A stretch of 64,000 nucleotides of DNA from Chitinophagaceae bacterium. Lineage in GTDB: Bacteria; Bacteroidota; Bacteroidia; Chitinophagales; Chitinophagaceae. Position numbers and translations under genes: made by a program. Shown in pieces: positions 50,524 to 59,710 of the stretch. The notes under the pieces are model-generated. The model saw nothing but the letters and a program-made list of their open reading frames with translations. It made no database searches and was not told the DNA's origin. The first letter of the stretch is position 1, and each line of letters starts with the position of its first letter. Location: assembly GCA_020403455.1 (NCBI GenBank), contig JADBXP010000009.1:1-64000 (forward strand), given 5' to 3'.

Positions 50524-51288
50524 TCATAGCATTCCAGCCTCCTGCTGTATCTGTTGGCCGGTTTTTCCGAATCGGCGCTCCCGCTGTTGATAATCAATGA
50601 TGGCTGCATACAGGTTTTCCTTCCTGAAATCCGGCCAGCGGGTATTGGTAAAATAGAGTTCGGTATATGCCAGCTGGTAGAGCAAAAAGTTGCTGATTCG
50701 GTATTCCCCACTGGTTCTGATCATTAATTCCGGGTCGGGAAATGACCGGGTAGCCAGGTGCTGTTGGAAGATGTCCTGGCTAATGTCTTCCGGCGATAGC
50801 CGACCTGCCTTCACTTCTTCCGCTATGGATTTAGCAGCTTCTATCAATTCCCAGCGACTGCTGTAACTAAGTGCCATGATCAGGTTTAACCCTGTATTTC
50901 CGGCTGTCAGGTTAAGGGCTTCCTGCATTTCATCCCGTGCCTTGGCAGGCAGAAGAGAAAGGTCGCCAATTACATGGAGTCGTATGTTGTTCTTATTGAG
51001 CGTGGGTACCTCCTTGCGGATGGTTTCAATCAACAACTGCATCAATCCTTCCACTTCCTGAACGGGCCTATCCCAGTTTTCGGTGCTAAAAGCATAGAGT
51101 GTGAGGTAGCCAACTCCCAGTTCCGCCGCTCCCTCCACCACATCACGAACACTTTCCACCCCATGAAAATGGCCATAAAGACGGTCCTTACCCTGCTCTG
51201 CAGCCCATCTCCCATTGCCATCCATAATGATTGCAATGTGGGTTGGCAACTTTTGCTTATTGACCTGACCAATCAGCCCCTCTTCCAT
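50524..51288 (-). CDS. uppS: Isoprenyl transferase (undecaprenyl diphosphate synthase)
   Basis: A 254-residue cis-prenyltransferase that makes the C55 lipid carrier for peptidoglycan and other envelope polymers. The catalytic Asp is in IIMDGNGRWA (Asp23), and the other family motifs (SFSTENWDRP, RTSGEYRISNFLLYQ, YFTNTRWPDF) are present. It lies between porG (81 bp upstream) and bamA. A TAnnTTTG sequence just upstream of its start suggests its own promoter. Confidence 0.95.
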   Translation of the reverse strand: MEEGLIGQVNKQKLPTHIAIIMDGNGRWAAEQGKDRLYGHFHGVESVRDVVEGAAELGVGYLTLYAFSTENWDRPVQEVEGLMQLLIETIRKEVPTLNKNNIRLHVIGDLSLLPAKARDEMQEALNLTAGNTGLNLIMALSYSSRWELIEAAKSIAEEVKAGRLSPEDISQDIFQQHLATRSFPDPELMIRTSGEYRISNFLLYQLAYTELYFTNTRWPDFRKENLYAAIIDYQQRERRFGKTGQQIQQEAGML

Positions 51289-51310
51289 GATCCTAATGGG
51301 TTTAAGGGTG

Positions 51311-51318
51311 CAAAGTTA
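51311..51318 (-). promoter_or_regulatory. Candidate -7 element (TAACTTTG) before uppS
   Basis: On the minus strand, TAACTTTG ends 22 bp before the uppS ATG, in the 81-bp gap after porG. No clear -33 TTG lies at normal spacing, so support is partial. Confidence 0.4.
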
Positions 51319-51369
51319 ACAAAAACGGCACTTATAGGAGGTTTTGAAATAAAATGAGCCGGGAACAGA

Positions 51370-52230
51370 TTATCTGCCTCTGGGTGAAGGGGGACATCGA
51401 TAGGTTTCCAGGTTAAAGGAAATGCCTATTTTAAAGCTGGCATAGGAGTCTGGTTGAAGACTATTCCCCCGTTGGCGTCCCTTTGTGCCAATGGTTATAC
51501 CCGATTCATAACTCCTGTCCTGCAACAGAAAAGCAGGAGAGGGGGAGCCATCCGGCAGTGGCGCAAAGGCATCCGGAGCATAAAGACCACTCACGTCATC
51601 GAGGTAATCTGTATTGGTAAACCGATAGGTAAATTCAGCAAAAACGTTGAACCTGGGATCAAAGGCATATTTCACGCCAACGGTGAAGGGCACACAGAGT
51701 GCTATTGGATTATAAACCTGCAAATCGGGATACAATGCGCTTCCTTGCCCCTCCGTTCCAAGAGGTCGGAGAAAATATCTCTCCCCGGCCAGATATGCAT
51801 ATGGGTCATAAGAAAAAGCGCCAATTCCCAGTCCCAGATACGGTGTGAAGGAAAACCCCTCTATGCCGGGTCGAAAATTGAAAAAGTTGAATTCACCTGT
51901 AATAGCTCCCTCCCAGACATTCGAATTGAAGCTAAGGTTCCTTACTCTTTGAACTGTATTCTTACTATAAATGTCTGAATAGCCCAACTGCAAATACTCT
52001 CCTGAAAGACGAATACTGATGTAGCCACCAAGTTGTTTCCTGAAAAAAAAGCCGGCTGCGAATTTTGGTCTGTTGATTCCCGCATTTGAATTGATGTCAC
52101 CAAAATAGTGTCCTGCCCCTACATGAACCCCCACTTCCCCCAGGTGCACAAAGCTATTGTCAGATTGCGCATTGGCCGTGACAGCACCTACCAGAAACAA
52201 TATTTGTAGTATGATTTTTCGAAGCATCAT
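51370..52230 (-). CDS. porG: PorG-like outer-membrane beta-barrel protein (DUF6089)
   Basis: A 286-residue outer-membrane protein with a signal peptide (ILQILFLVGAVTANAQ). The mature protein is a predicted small beta-barrel; its opening GEVGVHVGAGHYFGDIN and GVKYAFDPRFNVFAEFTYRFTNTDYLDDVSG are typical of the DUF6089/PorG family, a type IX secretion component. Its place directly upstream of uppS and bamA is the conserved Bacteroidota location. I use the ATG at 52230; another ATG at 52245 is possible. Confidence 0.82.
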   Translation of the reverse strand: MMLRKIILQILFLVGAVTANAQSDNSFVHLGEVGVHVGAGHYFGDINSNAGINRPKFAAGFFFRKQLGGYISIRLSGEYLQLGYSDIYSKNTVQRVRNLSFNSNVWEGAITGEFNFFNFRPGIEGFSFTPYLGLGIGAFSYDPYAYLAGERYFLRPLGTEGQGSALYPDLQVYNPIALCVPFTVGVKYAFDPRFNVFAEFTYRFTNTDYLDDVSGLYAPDAFAPLPDGSPSPAFLLQDRSYESGITIGTKGRQRGNSLQPDSYASFKIGISFNLETYRCPPSPRGR

Positions 52231-52285
52231 GCCGGTGGGACTCATTACTCTTGTAAAAAAACAGTAAATTTTGTTACGATAAATG

Positions 52286-53164
52286 TTAATTTCTCTTATC
52301 CAGGCCCCAGGCCAATTTTGTTCGGAGGGTGGAAAGGAAGGTGTTTTCGCTAAGACGAATCAGGTGCAGGCCAAACTGTTCTTTTCTCACTGCCAATTGG
52401 ATATTCTTATCCACGATCTCTCTGCGTGCATCCAATGCGCAAATGAAAAGCTCGGCCCGGCTCTCAATTTCAAAGGAAATTATATTGGTATCGGGAACAA
52501 CTACCGACCGAATATTCAGGTTGTGGGCCGCTACCGGCGTTATCACAAAGCTGGATGATTCGGGAAACAAGATCGGACCATTACAGCTCATATTATAGCC
52601 TGTTGACCCGGTAGCAGTTGAAACAATCAGACCATCGGCCCAATAGGTATTCAAAAATTCTCCATTGATATACGCGTGCACTTTGATCATGGGGGAAGTG
52701 TCTCGCTTGTGAATGGCAAATTCATTCAAGCCAAAAGGAGTTTCGCCAAAAAGGGGCTTGTCTGCGTCAAGATGAATCAGCGTGCGCTTATCGATGATAT
52801 AGGTTCTGTTTACCAAAGCCTCCACCGCCGTTGAAAGTTCATCGCGGCTGATGCCCGCCAGAAATCCAAGCCGGCCGAAGTTGACTCCCAGTATGGGAAT
52901 TTTTTTATCCCGCACCAGACTTACTGTATCTAATAAGGTACCGTCACCACCCAAACTGATCAAACAGTCTAAGTCTAAAGGAAGGTCTTCTGAAAGCAAA
53001 AAAGGAACCAAGTTGCCATAGCGACCCATCACATCGCTGAACTGTGTCAACAATGGCTGATAGATGAGTATTTTGACCTCGTAACGGGTAAGCGCTTCCA
53101 GCAAAAAACCCAGATGTGCCCCCTGTTCAGTATCAAGTCCCCGACTATAGATGGCTACTTGCAT
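52286..53164 (-). CDS. nadK: NAD kinase
   Basis: A 292-residue kinase that phosphorylates NAD to NADP. The active-site motif LGGDGTLLD (near 73-81), the NFGRLGFLAGI motif and the GSTGYNMSCNGPIL stretch are characteristic. The start is MQVAIYSRG (53164). It lies 55 bp upstream of porG in the same direction, in the usual Bacteroidota gene order. Confidence 0.95.
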   Translation of the reverse strand: MQVAIYSRGLDTEQGAHLGFLLEALTRYEVKILIYQPLLTQFSDVMGRYGNLVPFLLSEDLPLDLDCLISLGGDGTLLDTVSLVRDKKIPILGVNFGRLGFLAGISRDELSTAVEALVNRTYIIDKRTLIHLDADKPLFGETPFGLNEFAIHKRDTSPMIKVHAYINGEFLNTYWADGLIVSTATGSTGYNMSCNGPILFPESSSFVITPVAAHNLNIRSVVVPDTNIISFEIESRAELFICALDARREIVDKNIQLAVRKEQFGLHLIRLSENTFLSTLRTKLAWGLDKRN

Positions 53165-53229
53165 GCACAAAAAATTATTGAGTGGGTTCCCTTTTTTCGG
53201 GGAAAGTCCTGTGCCGCTGAATTCTTCGT

Positions 53230-54681
53230 TTAAAAGTCATTGCGGCTATGTAAATATACACCATCTGTGCCCAGTTGATTCATACTGAACTGGATTTTGA
53301 ATACAAAATCATAGATAGACACGATGTCAACACCTACACCCCAGGTCCTTAAAAATGTGTTATTGAGGGTGTTCGAAGGATGGGCATAGCGATTGTGGGC
53401 GTAGCCTATGTCTGCAAATGTTTTCAAAAAGACCCTGATAGGAATGCGGTCGTGAATTTTTTTACTGGCAGGGTTGTGCAATACCACGGAAAAAAGTTGC
53501 TGGTGGAAACTGGTTTTGAGTATCCCGGCTGCGGAACCATCCATCACATTGTATTCCAATCCTCGCATCTGTGCGTAATTATACCCCAATAATCGTTGGT
53601 TAATGAACGCGTTGTTGACCGGTGTCTTCCAGATAGCAATGGCTTCGAAGTGCAAAAACCGTCGTTCAGGTTGAAATGGAATGGCATAAACAGCGCGTGC
53701 TGAAGCCTGCCACAAATCAAGGTTTTTCTGTATCAGGCGGGTATACAAATTAGCTTCCAGCATCCAACCTTTTGTTGGATAGGGAATATAATCGACATTG
53801 TAGTACTTGAACTGATAATTAAAGTCCAGAAAGCGGGCAGTAGTTCGCAGGGTAGGAAAGTAGCGGGGGTTCAACAATAGGACAGTGTCGTCAACGTGTT
53901 CCCTGTTATACGATAGCCGGAAATAATGCCTTTGCCGAACATCGGGTCTGTAAGAATAGGTTGCCTCAACCCGGAAATTTTCTCGAATCACATTGTCTTT
54001 CCTTACAAACACCTGCTTGTTGTCTTCTGTGGCAATATTCAACTCCTTCTGCGTGGAATATTGTACTCCAATATTGATTCCCTTTGTCAATTTTTTATCA
54101 ATGAAGGGAAGTTGGTAGCGGAAACTAATTTGATGGTTGTATCCGGTAATGAGCCAGATATCTAGGTTGTCATTCCTTCCGGTAAAGTTATTTTGGATGA
54201 ATTTTACGCCATAATTGACCCGGTCAAGGCTTCGTTTTTGATCTACCCACCATTGATTGAAGTTGCGGTCAATGAGTTTAAAGTAGGGCAATGGAAAGAG
54301 ATACCAGCGTTCTTTCACATCAATTGTAATGATGGCCTGTCGCTTGCCGGCTTCTCTAATGGCAGTACTTACATATACTTTTACATCTACAAATAAGGTG
54401 GTATTCATTAAGAGGTCCCGGGCCAACTTTAATTTGCCCGGCAAATCATCAACCAGCAGTGTGTCCCCTTTTTGAAAAGGCACTTCGCGAAAAATAATGG
54501 GAGGGCGGGTTTTATCATTGCCCGTAATCATCACATCGTTGATCAACACCCATTTCGGTTCAACCATAGAATCGGTCGGAGGGGAATCTGTTGTTGCGGA
54601 AACAGATGGCTGTGCCCCTGACCGGAAAGAGCCAAGTGCCACAATGAATATGAGCAGATAATATCTTATCCTGGCAGACAT
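53230..54681 (-). CDS. BamA/TamA family outer-membrane protein
   Basis: A 483-residue Omp85-like protein with a signal peptide (LLIFIVALGSFRSGAQ). A single POTRA-like region (about 45-130: DVMITGNDKTRPPIIFREVPFQKGD) precedes a predicted barrel (FIQNNFTGRNDNLDIW onward) that ends in FKIQFSMNQLG. It is about half the size of BamA and has fewer POTRA domains, which suggests a lipid-transfer or accessory Omp85. Its partner is not identifiable. It lies between the CBS protein gene and nadK. Confidence 0.83.
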   Translation of the reverse strand: MSARIRYYLLIFIVALGSFRSGAQPSVSATTDSPPTDSMVEPKWVLINDVMITGNDKTRPPIIFREVPFQKGDTLLVDDLPGKLKLARDLLMNTTLFVDVKVYVSTAIREAGKRQAIITIDVKERWYLFPLPYFKLIDRNFNQWWVDQKRSLDRVNYGVKFIQNNFTGRNDNLDIWLITGYNHQISFRYQLPFIDKKLTKGINIGVQYSTQKELNIATEDNKQVFVRKDNVIRENFRVEATYSYRPDVRQRHYFRLSYNREHVDDTVLLLNPRYFPTLRTTARFLDFNYQFKYYNVDYIPYPTKGWMLEANLYTRLIQKNLDLWQASARAVYAIPFQPERRFLHFEAIAIWKTPVNNAFINQRLLGYNYAQMRGLEYNVMDGSAAGILKTSFHQQLFSVVLHNPASKKIHDRIPIRVFLKTFADIGYAHNRYAHPSNTLNNTFLRTWGVGVDIVSIYDFVFKIQFSMNQLGTDGVYLHSRNDF

Positions 54682-54733
54682 AATCAATTTCAGGTGTTTG
54701 GAAGACCCTCCCTGACAGCAACATCCAATGCTA

Positions 54734-55384
54734 TCAGAGATTCAGGTAAGATAGCAGGTGCTGATAATTGTCCTGCAGTTCCTGATTGTCATCAGCAGAG
54801 CCCTGGTAATAGGAAACTGTATATCCATACCGCTGCAGGGAACCCACGGCAGCATAAATATCTGTTCGGCTTACCCGAATAGACGCAATTATTTGTCCGG
54901 ATTCAAATCGGGTATTCAGGTGCCGTATCGACAAGTCATTTGTTTCAAGCAACCTATTGATTTCTCCCAAGGAGAATTTTTCCGGTGTGGATTCAATTAC
55001 CAATATGCCTTGTTTATCTCCTGCTTCCTGCCATACAGCAAGCACCCTGATCATTTCGGTAGCAGATATAACCCCGATGAGCTGACCTTCATTTACAACC
55101 GGTAAAACTGTGAGAGAATGTGCTGCCATCAGTTGCAATCCGCTCGTGATAAAATCCTGTTCCTTGCCGGCAATCATTGCTAACAAGTGGCTGATATCAG
55201 ATAGGAGCGTATCTGCGGGCAGATCTTCCAACCATTCCTTATCTACCAAACCCAGATAGCCCGCGTCTCCCGTTACGGGCAGGTGCTTTACTTCCATCTC
55301 TTCCATCCAATCCATTACCTGCTCCGCCGAATCAGTAAGACGGGCGACCGGATAATGTGATTGTATGAATTGAGCAAGTATCAA
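54734..55384 (-). CDS. CBS domain protein
   Basis: A 216-residue cytosolic protein with two CBS motifs: about residues 10-60 (VKHLPVTGDAGYLGLVDKEWL) and 70-118 (LTVLPVVNEGQLIGVISATEMIRVL). The C-terminal 90 residues look like an ACT-type regulatory domain (GILVIESTPEKFSLGEINRLLE). CBS pairs bind adenosyl ligands such as AMP or ATP. The regulated partner is unknown. It lies just downstream of the alpha/beta hydrolase gene (15 bp). Confidence 0.85.
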   Translation of the reverse strand: MILAQFIQSHYPVARLTDSAEQVMDWMEEMEVKHLPVTGDAGYLGLVDKEWLEDLPADTLLSDISHLLAMIAGKEQDFITSGLQLMAAHSLTVLPVVNEGQLIGVISATEMIRVLAVWQEAGDKQGILVIESTPEKFSLGEINRLLETNDLSIRHLNTRFESGQIIASIRVSRTDIYAAVGSLQRYGYTVSYYQGSADDNQELQDNYQHLLSYLNL

Positions 55385-55399
55385 ATTGGAAGTTTGTTG

Positions 55400-56179
55400 T
55401 TATGATTCGGTGGAAGCCGGCTTGCGCATTTTTTGCAAAAACTGCTCTAGAATGGTATTGAATTCCCCCGGCACTTCCATCATTGGTGCGTGTCCGCAAT
55501 GATCGACGAAATGCAGCTCACTGTTTTTAATCAGCTTATGGAATTCCTGTGCTACAAAAGGGGGCGTGATGATATCATTGTTTCCCCAAATAAGGAGCGT
55601 TGGCTGCTGAATTTGGCTCAATTCTTCACCAAGATTGTTTCTAATAGCACTCTTGGCAAGTGAAATAATCTTGATCACTTTCATTCGGTTGTTGGTGATA
55701 GCAAAAACTTCATCCACCAACTCCTTGGTTGCTACTGCAGGATCATAGAAAGTTAGTTCCGTTTTTTTTCTGATGTACTCGTAGTCTCCCCGCTTCGGAT
55801 AAGAATCTCCCATGCCATTTTCAAACAGGCCACTGCTGCCGGTTAAAATCAGCGAAGCAATTCTTTCGGGGTGCTTTAATATGTGCACCAGAGCAACATG
55901 TCCTCCCAGAGAATTTCCCAGCAAGTGGATCCCCCGGTAATCTTGCATCTCAATGAATTTGTGTACATGCTTTGCCAAACCGCCTACAGTAGTATGAAAA
56001 ATGTCCAGGTCAAACAGCGGTAAAAGAGGTATCACTACCTTGTGCGTGTGCCTGAATTTTTCAATGAGGTGGCTGAAATTACTCAGGGCACCAAAAAGAC
56101 CATGCAGCAGCAATAGCGGCTCGCCTTCTCCTTCCTCAACAAAGTGAAAATTATCTTTTTCCTTGATCTCGTACGTCAT
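55400..56179 (-). CDS. Alpha/beta hydrolase
   Basis: A 259-residue alpha/beta hydrolase with the oxyanion-type LLLHGLFGALSNF (about 21-33) and the nucleophile elbow HLLGNSLGGHVAL (Ser in GNSLGG, near 87). A late Asp and His (FVDHCGHAPMMEVP) complete the triad. It might be an esterase, thioesterase or carboxylesterase; the substrate is unknown. I use the ATG at 56179, close to a normal N-terminus for the fold, rather than the longer ORF start. It is in the leftward envelope block, upstream of the CBS protein gene. Confidence 0.85.
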   Translation of the reverse strand: MTYEIKEKDNFHFVEEGEGEPLLLLHGLFGALSNFSHLIEKFRHTHKVVIPLLPLFDLDIFHTTVGGLAKHVHKFIEMQDYRGIHLLGNSLGGHVALVHILKHPERIASLILTGSSGLFENGMGDSYPKRGDYEYIRKKTELTFYDPAVATKELVDEVFAITNNRMKVIKIISLAKSAIRNNLGEELSQIQQPTLLIWGNNDIITPPFVAQEFHKLIKNSELHFVDHCGHAPMMEVPGEFNTILEQFLQKMRKPASTES

Positions 56180-56337
56180 GATTGCCGGTTCTGTTGAACC
56201 TGCCATAACAGCGTTGTTGCCAACAGCAGGGGTTATGACGAAAATAGTGCATTTTACCCGAATAGCAGGGAAGCCGTCCAATGTTATTCGAGAGTTAATC
56301 TGTTTGTGCTGAACAATGCACTATCAGGGAATATAAC

Positions 56338-56874
56338 TTATGATTCAACCGGCTTCAATTGGTCAAAGTAATTCGATAATTCGCCTAACATGCCCTTGAA
56401 TATGGGTAGTAATTTACCCATCCATTCGAGTATCGTTGGCCCAACCCTTTGGATGTAAGGATAACTGTGTGAATTTTTGATCAGTTCCGGACCTATTAAC
56501 TGGATTTTTACCAAATAAAACAGCAGGGTACTGAAAAGGGTGCCATATAAAAGACAGTACATCAATATTCCCCCTGCCTTGTTGAGCCAGCCGGCAAGCA
56601 TTACTTCCATCAATGTTTGCAACATGTTGGCTGCTAGTCTTACCAAAAGGATAACTCCCAACAAAACTGCGAGAAAGGAAAGAAAGGGAAGCCAGGCACT
56701 GTGCCATTGTAAGCGTGCTTCCGCTTCGCGTGCCACCCATGCAGATAACTTAACAGCTGCTGCTAACCCAATAAGTATGGACAGAAAAGAAAAAATGCCC
56801 ACTATAAGCCCCTTACTGTAACCCCTGAAAATGGCCAGTATCAGAATGAGTGCCAATAGTGCATCTATAACCAT
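56338..56874 (-). CDS. CvpA family protein
   Basis: A 178-residue membrane protein of the CvpA family (colicin V production-type), with four hydrophobic segments: about 1-20 (DALLALILILAIFRGYSKG), 25-45, 60-85 and 100-125. CvpA proteins are small inner-membrane proteins of unsettled function, affecting envelope integrity or biofilm in several bacteria. It lies 3 bp after the YqeY gene in the same direction. Confidence 0.87.
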   Translation of the reverse strand: MVIDALLALILILAIFRGYSKGLIVGIFSFLSILIGLAAAVKLSAWVAREAEARLQWHSAWLPFLSFLAVLLGVILLVRLAANMLQTLMEVMLAGWLNKAGGILMYCLLYGTLFSTLLFYLVKIQLIGPELIKNSHSYPYIQRVGPTILEWMGKLLPIFKGMLGELSNYFDQLKPVES

Positions 56875-56877
56875 GCG

Positions 56878-57333
56878 CTAGGAATGGGTGAGTAAATTTT
56901 TCACCAGCGCTGCTACCAGTTTCCCATCTGCTTGTCCGGCAAACTGCTTGGTAGCAATTCCCATCACCTTACCCAGGTCTTGGGGGCCGTTAGCACCCAC
57001 CTGTACAATGATTTCCTTCAGTTGCTGTGTTATTTGTTCTTCGGTCAGCTGGGCCGGCAAAAACTGTTGGATCAGATCAATTTCCTCTTGCTCTTTTTGG
57101 GCGAGGTCTGTCCTGCTCTGTTCCTGAAAAATCTGGAGTGAATCTTTCCTCGACTTAACCATTTTCTGCAACATTTTCAGTGCTCCGTCTTCAGTAAGCT
57201 CACCGCCAGCTCCGGGTTCCGTCTTCGCTTTGATAATTTCTGCCTTGATAGCGCGCAAACCTCTCAGCATGCCTTCGTTCTTGCTCTTCATGGCCTCTTT
57301 CATCTTTTCCATTACCTGTGCTTCCAAGTTCAT
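56878..57333 (-). CDS. GatB/YqeY domain protein
   Basis: A 151-residue helical protein of the GatB/YqeY family, related to the tail domain of the aspartyl/glutamyl-tRNA amidotransferase B subunit. Visible is KSKNEGMLRGLRAIKAEIIKAKTEPG near the N-terminus, LTEEQITQQLKEIIVQVGANGPQDLGKVMG in the middle and the C-terminal PDGKLVAALVKNLL. A role in tRNA biology is suspected but not proven. It lies between gldC (11 bp) and cvpA (3 bp). Confidence 0.93.
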   Translation of the reverse strand: MNLEAQVMEKMKEAMKSKNEGMLRGLRAIKAEIIKAKTEPGAGGELTEDGALKMLQKMVKSRKDSLQIFQEQSRTDLAQKEQEEIDLIQQFLPAQLTEEQITQQLKEIIVQVGANGPQDLGKVMGIATKQFAGQADGKLVAALVKNLLTHS

Positions 57334-57344
57334 ATCGTATGATT

Positions 57345-57689
57345 TTATTTGTTTTCAGCAATTTGTGTGGCGCGAAATTTTTTGTAGAACCTGCGTGCAA
57401 AATCTTTCATATCATTTGCCAGTTCTTCCTGTCGGGTAGCCCGCAGATAGGTGTCTGCCATGCTCATCATGTTCTGATAATAAAAGTCAGCCATTTCATC
57501 TACCATCATATCCTTTGTCCACAAATCAATGCGCAGGGCAGACTTGTCGGTGCCATCCCAAAAAGCCACCATGAGTGACTTGGCAGACTGGTCCATGGCA
57601 GCTGTGCTATCAGATGCATTCCAACTGATGTGTTGCGGCACCTTATTTTCATCGAGATCTATGGCAATTTGTATGGTTGAAGTGGGCAT
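57345..57689 (-). CDS. gldC: Gliding motility protein GldC
   Basis: A 114-residue protein matching GldC: ITIDLDENKVPQHISWNASDS-like sequence at the N-terminus, VAFWDGTDKSALRIDLWTKDM in the middle and MADTYLRATRQEELANDMKDFARRF in the C-terminal half. In Flavobacterium, GldC supports gliding motility and sits with GldB; no GldB is visible nearby. It lies between the glycosyltransferase gene and YqeY. Confidence 0.92.
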   Translation of the reverse strand: MPTSTIQIAIDLDENKVPQHISWNASDSTAAMDQSAKSLMVAFWDGTDKSALRIDLWTKDMMVDEMADFYYQNMMSMADTYLRATRQEELANDMKDFARRFYKKFRATQIAENK

Positions 57690-57723
57690 AAAAAATAAAT
57701 TAGTGACAAAAGTACAAGGTTTG

Positions 57724-58881
57724 TTACGATTTGGTTGTTTCGCTCTCTTTTCTTTCTTCCGGAATGAATTCCTCTACGATGCGGTTCAATTCCCGGGCTG
57801 TCTTTTCCCAACTATATTGTTGGGCTCTTGCTATCCCCTCTGTTATGAGGCGGGTCTTGAGGGATTCATCTTTATATAAGCGCAAACATTGTTCATAAAG
57901 TATTTCCGGCTGGCCGGCATCAAAATACATGGCCGCCTTTCCACCGGTTTCCTCCAGCGCGGGGTGATTGCTGGCAATCACGGGAACGCCTGCCTGCATG
58001 GCCTCCAGAATGGGCAGCCCGAAACCCTCCCAGCGTGAAGGATAGATCAATGCATAGGCAGCACCGGTAAGCTGGTTTAATTCTTCCTCCGGAACATACC
58101 CGGTAATCACCAGCTCATCCCGGTATTTATACGAGTTGATTTTTTCCTGCAACTCCTCATTTTGCCAGGCCCATCTGCCGGCAATCACCAGTTTCATGTT
58201 GCTTTTTTGCCATTTTTTGAACAAGGAAAAGGCCTTCAGCACGGTCATAAGATCTTTTCTGGGATGGATACTTCCGGCTACTAAAAAATATTCCTGACCT
58301 CCGGTATATCTATTTTTAATTTCATTCTTTTCCTCCCACTCCAATGGATGAAATCCACTGCGGGGCGCTCCCGGCAAGAGCTCAATGCGTCGGGAACGTA
58401 GAAAGGGGAAAACCCGTTGCATATCTTCCCGGGATGACCTGGATACGGAAGCCAGAAGGGCCGCTTTTTTCAATGCCCTGCCGGTAAATAAACGGTAATG
58501 CCACCTGTGGTACCAGGGCAATGCATGTGGTAAATGAAAAGATGCCAGATCGTGTACTATGGTAAGCTGGGGAGTGCCGGAGAAAAATGATGAAAAGCCG
58601 TAGGGTTGTATCCAGACATCTGCCTTCCAGCGGCGAACAAAACGGGTAGCTGAAAAATGATACCAGATTGCCTGAGACAATGGTTGCCGTATAGCAGGTC
58701 GAATGATCTCATGGGTTATTCGTGGGTGGAGGATGGGAGGCGATGAAAAGGGGCGGTCATATAAAAAAAGAAACTGATGATTTGTCTGGTCAACGAGCTC
58801 CCGCAACAATTCCATCGAATAGTGCCCATAGCCCTCGAGCGGACCGCTGTTCAGGAAAATGGCCGTTACCGCTATCCTCAT
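57724..58881 (-). CDS. Glycosyltransferase (GT-B, GT4-type)
   Basis: A 385-residue GT-B glycosyltransferase. The donor-site motif is in the C-terminal half (PSRWEGFGLPILEAMQAGVPVIASN, about 280-305), and the linker LVAGSIHPRKDLMTVLKAF is at 215-235. It transfers a sugar from an NDP-sugar to an unknown envelope acceptor. The start is MRIAVTAIFLNSGPLEG (58881). It is the most upstream gene of the leftward envelope block, and no polysaccharide cluster is adjacent. Confidence 0.9.
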   Translation of the reverse strand: MRIAVTAIFLNSGPLEGYGHYSMELLRELVDQTNHQFLFLYDRPFSSPPILHPRITHEIIRPAIRQPLSQAIWYHFSATRFVRRWKADVWIQPYGFSSFFSGTPQLTIVHDLASFHLPHALPWYHRWHYRLFTGRALKKAALLASVSRSSREDMQRVFPFLRSRRIELLPGAPRSGFHPLEWEEKNEIKNRYTGGQEYFLVAGSIHPRKDLMTVLKAFSLFKKWQKSNMKLVIAGRWAWQNEELQEKINSYKYRDELVITGYVPEEELNQLTGAAYALIYPSRWEGFGLPILEAMQAGVPVIASNHPALEETGGKAAMYFDAGQPEILYEQCLRLYKDESLKTRLITEGIARAQQYSWEKTARELNRIVEEFIPEERKESETTKS

Positions 58882-59013
58882 GCAAGCAAAAGTACTTCCC
58901 AATCTACAGCTTACCGAATAATTCAAAACCTTTCACATCTCACATAAAACGATAGTTTTTCCACGCACCCTTTCTGACCTGCTGATTTGTAATTAGTTGT
59001 TGTACTTTTAGCC

Positions 59014-59682
59014 ATGCGAAAAAAAGCTCAACAGCTTGATTTATTTGCTGCATTCGGCATGGAACCGGAACAGAAAGAGGTAACAAAAGCGTCTACGCCA
59101 CCACCTCCGCCTCCACCACCTCCGCCTCCGCCACCAACCATGCCGGCACCAGCGGTTTCAGTACCACCGGTACCTGTAGTGCTGAAAGCACCTTCCCCCC
59201 CGACACAGATCTATGCCGAAAGCAGGGTGGAAGAAAAGGCCCCTGCCCTTATCAAAAAAAGCAGGCCCATCCCAATCAACAGTGGCAAAAGGGGCAGGAA
59301 GTCATTTCGTGACATGGATGCCGAAGTGGATCTGATCTCTGTTCCTCCGGACGATGTGCTGAAGGAAAAATTGTATTACCCCATCAGCGAAGTAGCCGGC
59401 TGGTTTAGGGTAAACACTTCTCTTCTGCGCTTTTGGGAAAATGAATTTGATATCATACAGCCGAGGAAAACCCGCAAGGGAGACCGGCTATTTCGTGTAG
59501 AAGACATCAAGAACCTGCAATTGATTTATTATTTATTGCGGCAACGAAAATTTTCCATCGACGGGGCCAAAAAATACCTGGCTTCCAACAAGAATGACAT
59601 TGATAAACAATATCAATTAATTCAATCCCTCAACCGCTTCCGCTCGTTGTTGCTGGAGCTGAAAAGCCGCCTGACCAACTAA
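59014..59682 (+). CDS. MerR family transcriptional regulator with polyproline run
   Basis: A 222-residue regulator. The N-terminal 110 residues are disordered and contain 13 consecutive prolines (29-41), then Pro/Val-rich sequence and a basic segment (NSGKRGRKSF). The C-terminal half is a MerR-type winged helix (YYPISEVAGWFRVNTSLLRFWE, about 125-150, then RLFRVEDIKNLQLIYYLLRQRKF). There is no C-terminal effector domain with metal ligands, so the signal is unknown. The polyproline run should need EF-P for translation. Confidence 0.88.
   Translation: MRKKAQQLDLFAAFGMEPEQKEVTKASTPPPPPPPPPPPPPTMPAPAVSVPPVPVVLKAPSPPTQIYAESRVEEKAPALIKKSRPIPINSGKRGRKSFRDMDAEVDLISVPPDDVLKEKLYYPISEVAGWFRVNTSLLRFWENEFDIIQPRKTRKGDRLFRVEDIKNLQLIYYLLRQRKFSIDGAKKYLASNKNDIDKQYQLIQSLNRFRSLLLELKSRLTN
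59098..59136 (+). repeat. CCN repeat encoding 13 prolines
   Basis: Thirteen consecutive CCA, CCT and CCG codons encode an uninterrupted polyproline run inside the MerR regulator. The mixed codons show that this is selected at the protein level, not simple slippage of one triplet. Confidence 0.9.
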
Positions 59683-59710
59683 CTAGTTGAAGCCAAATGT
59701 TTTTACTCCA

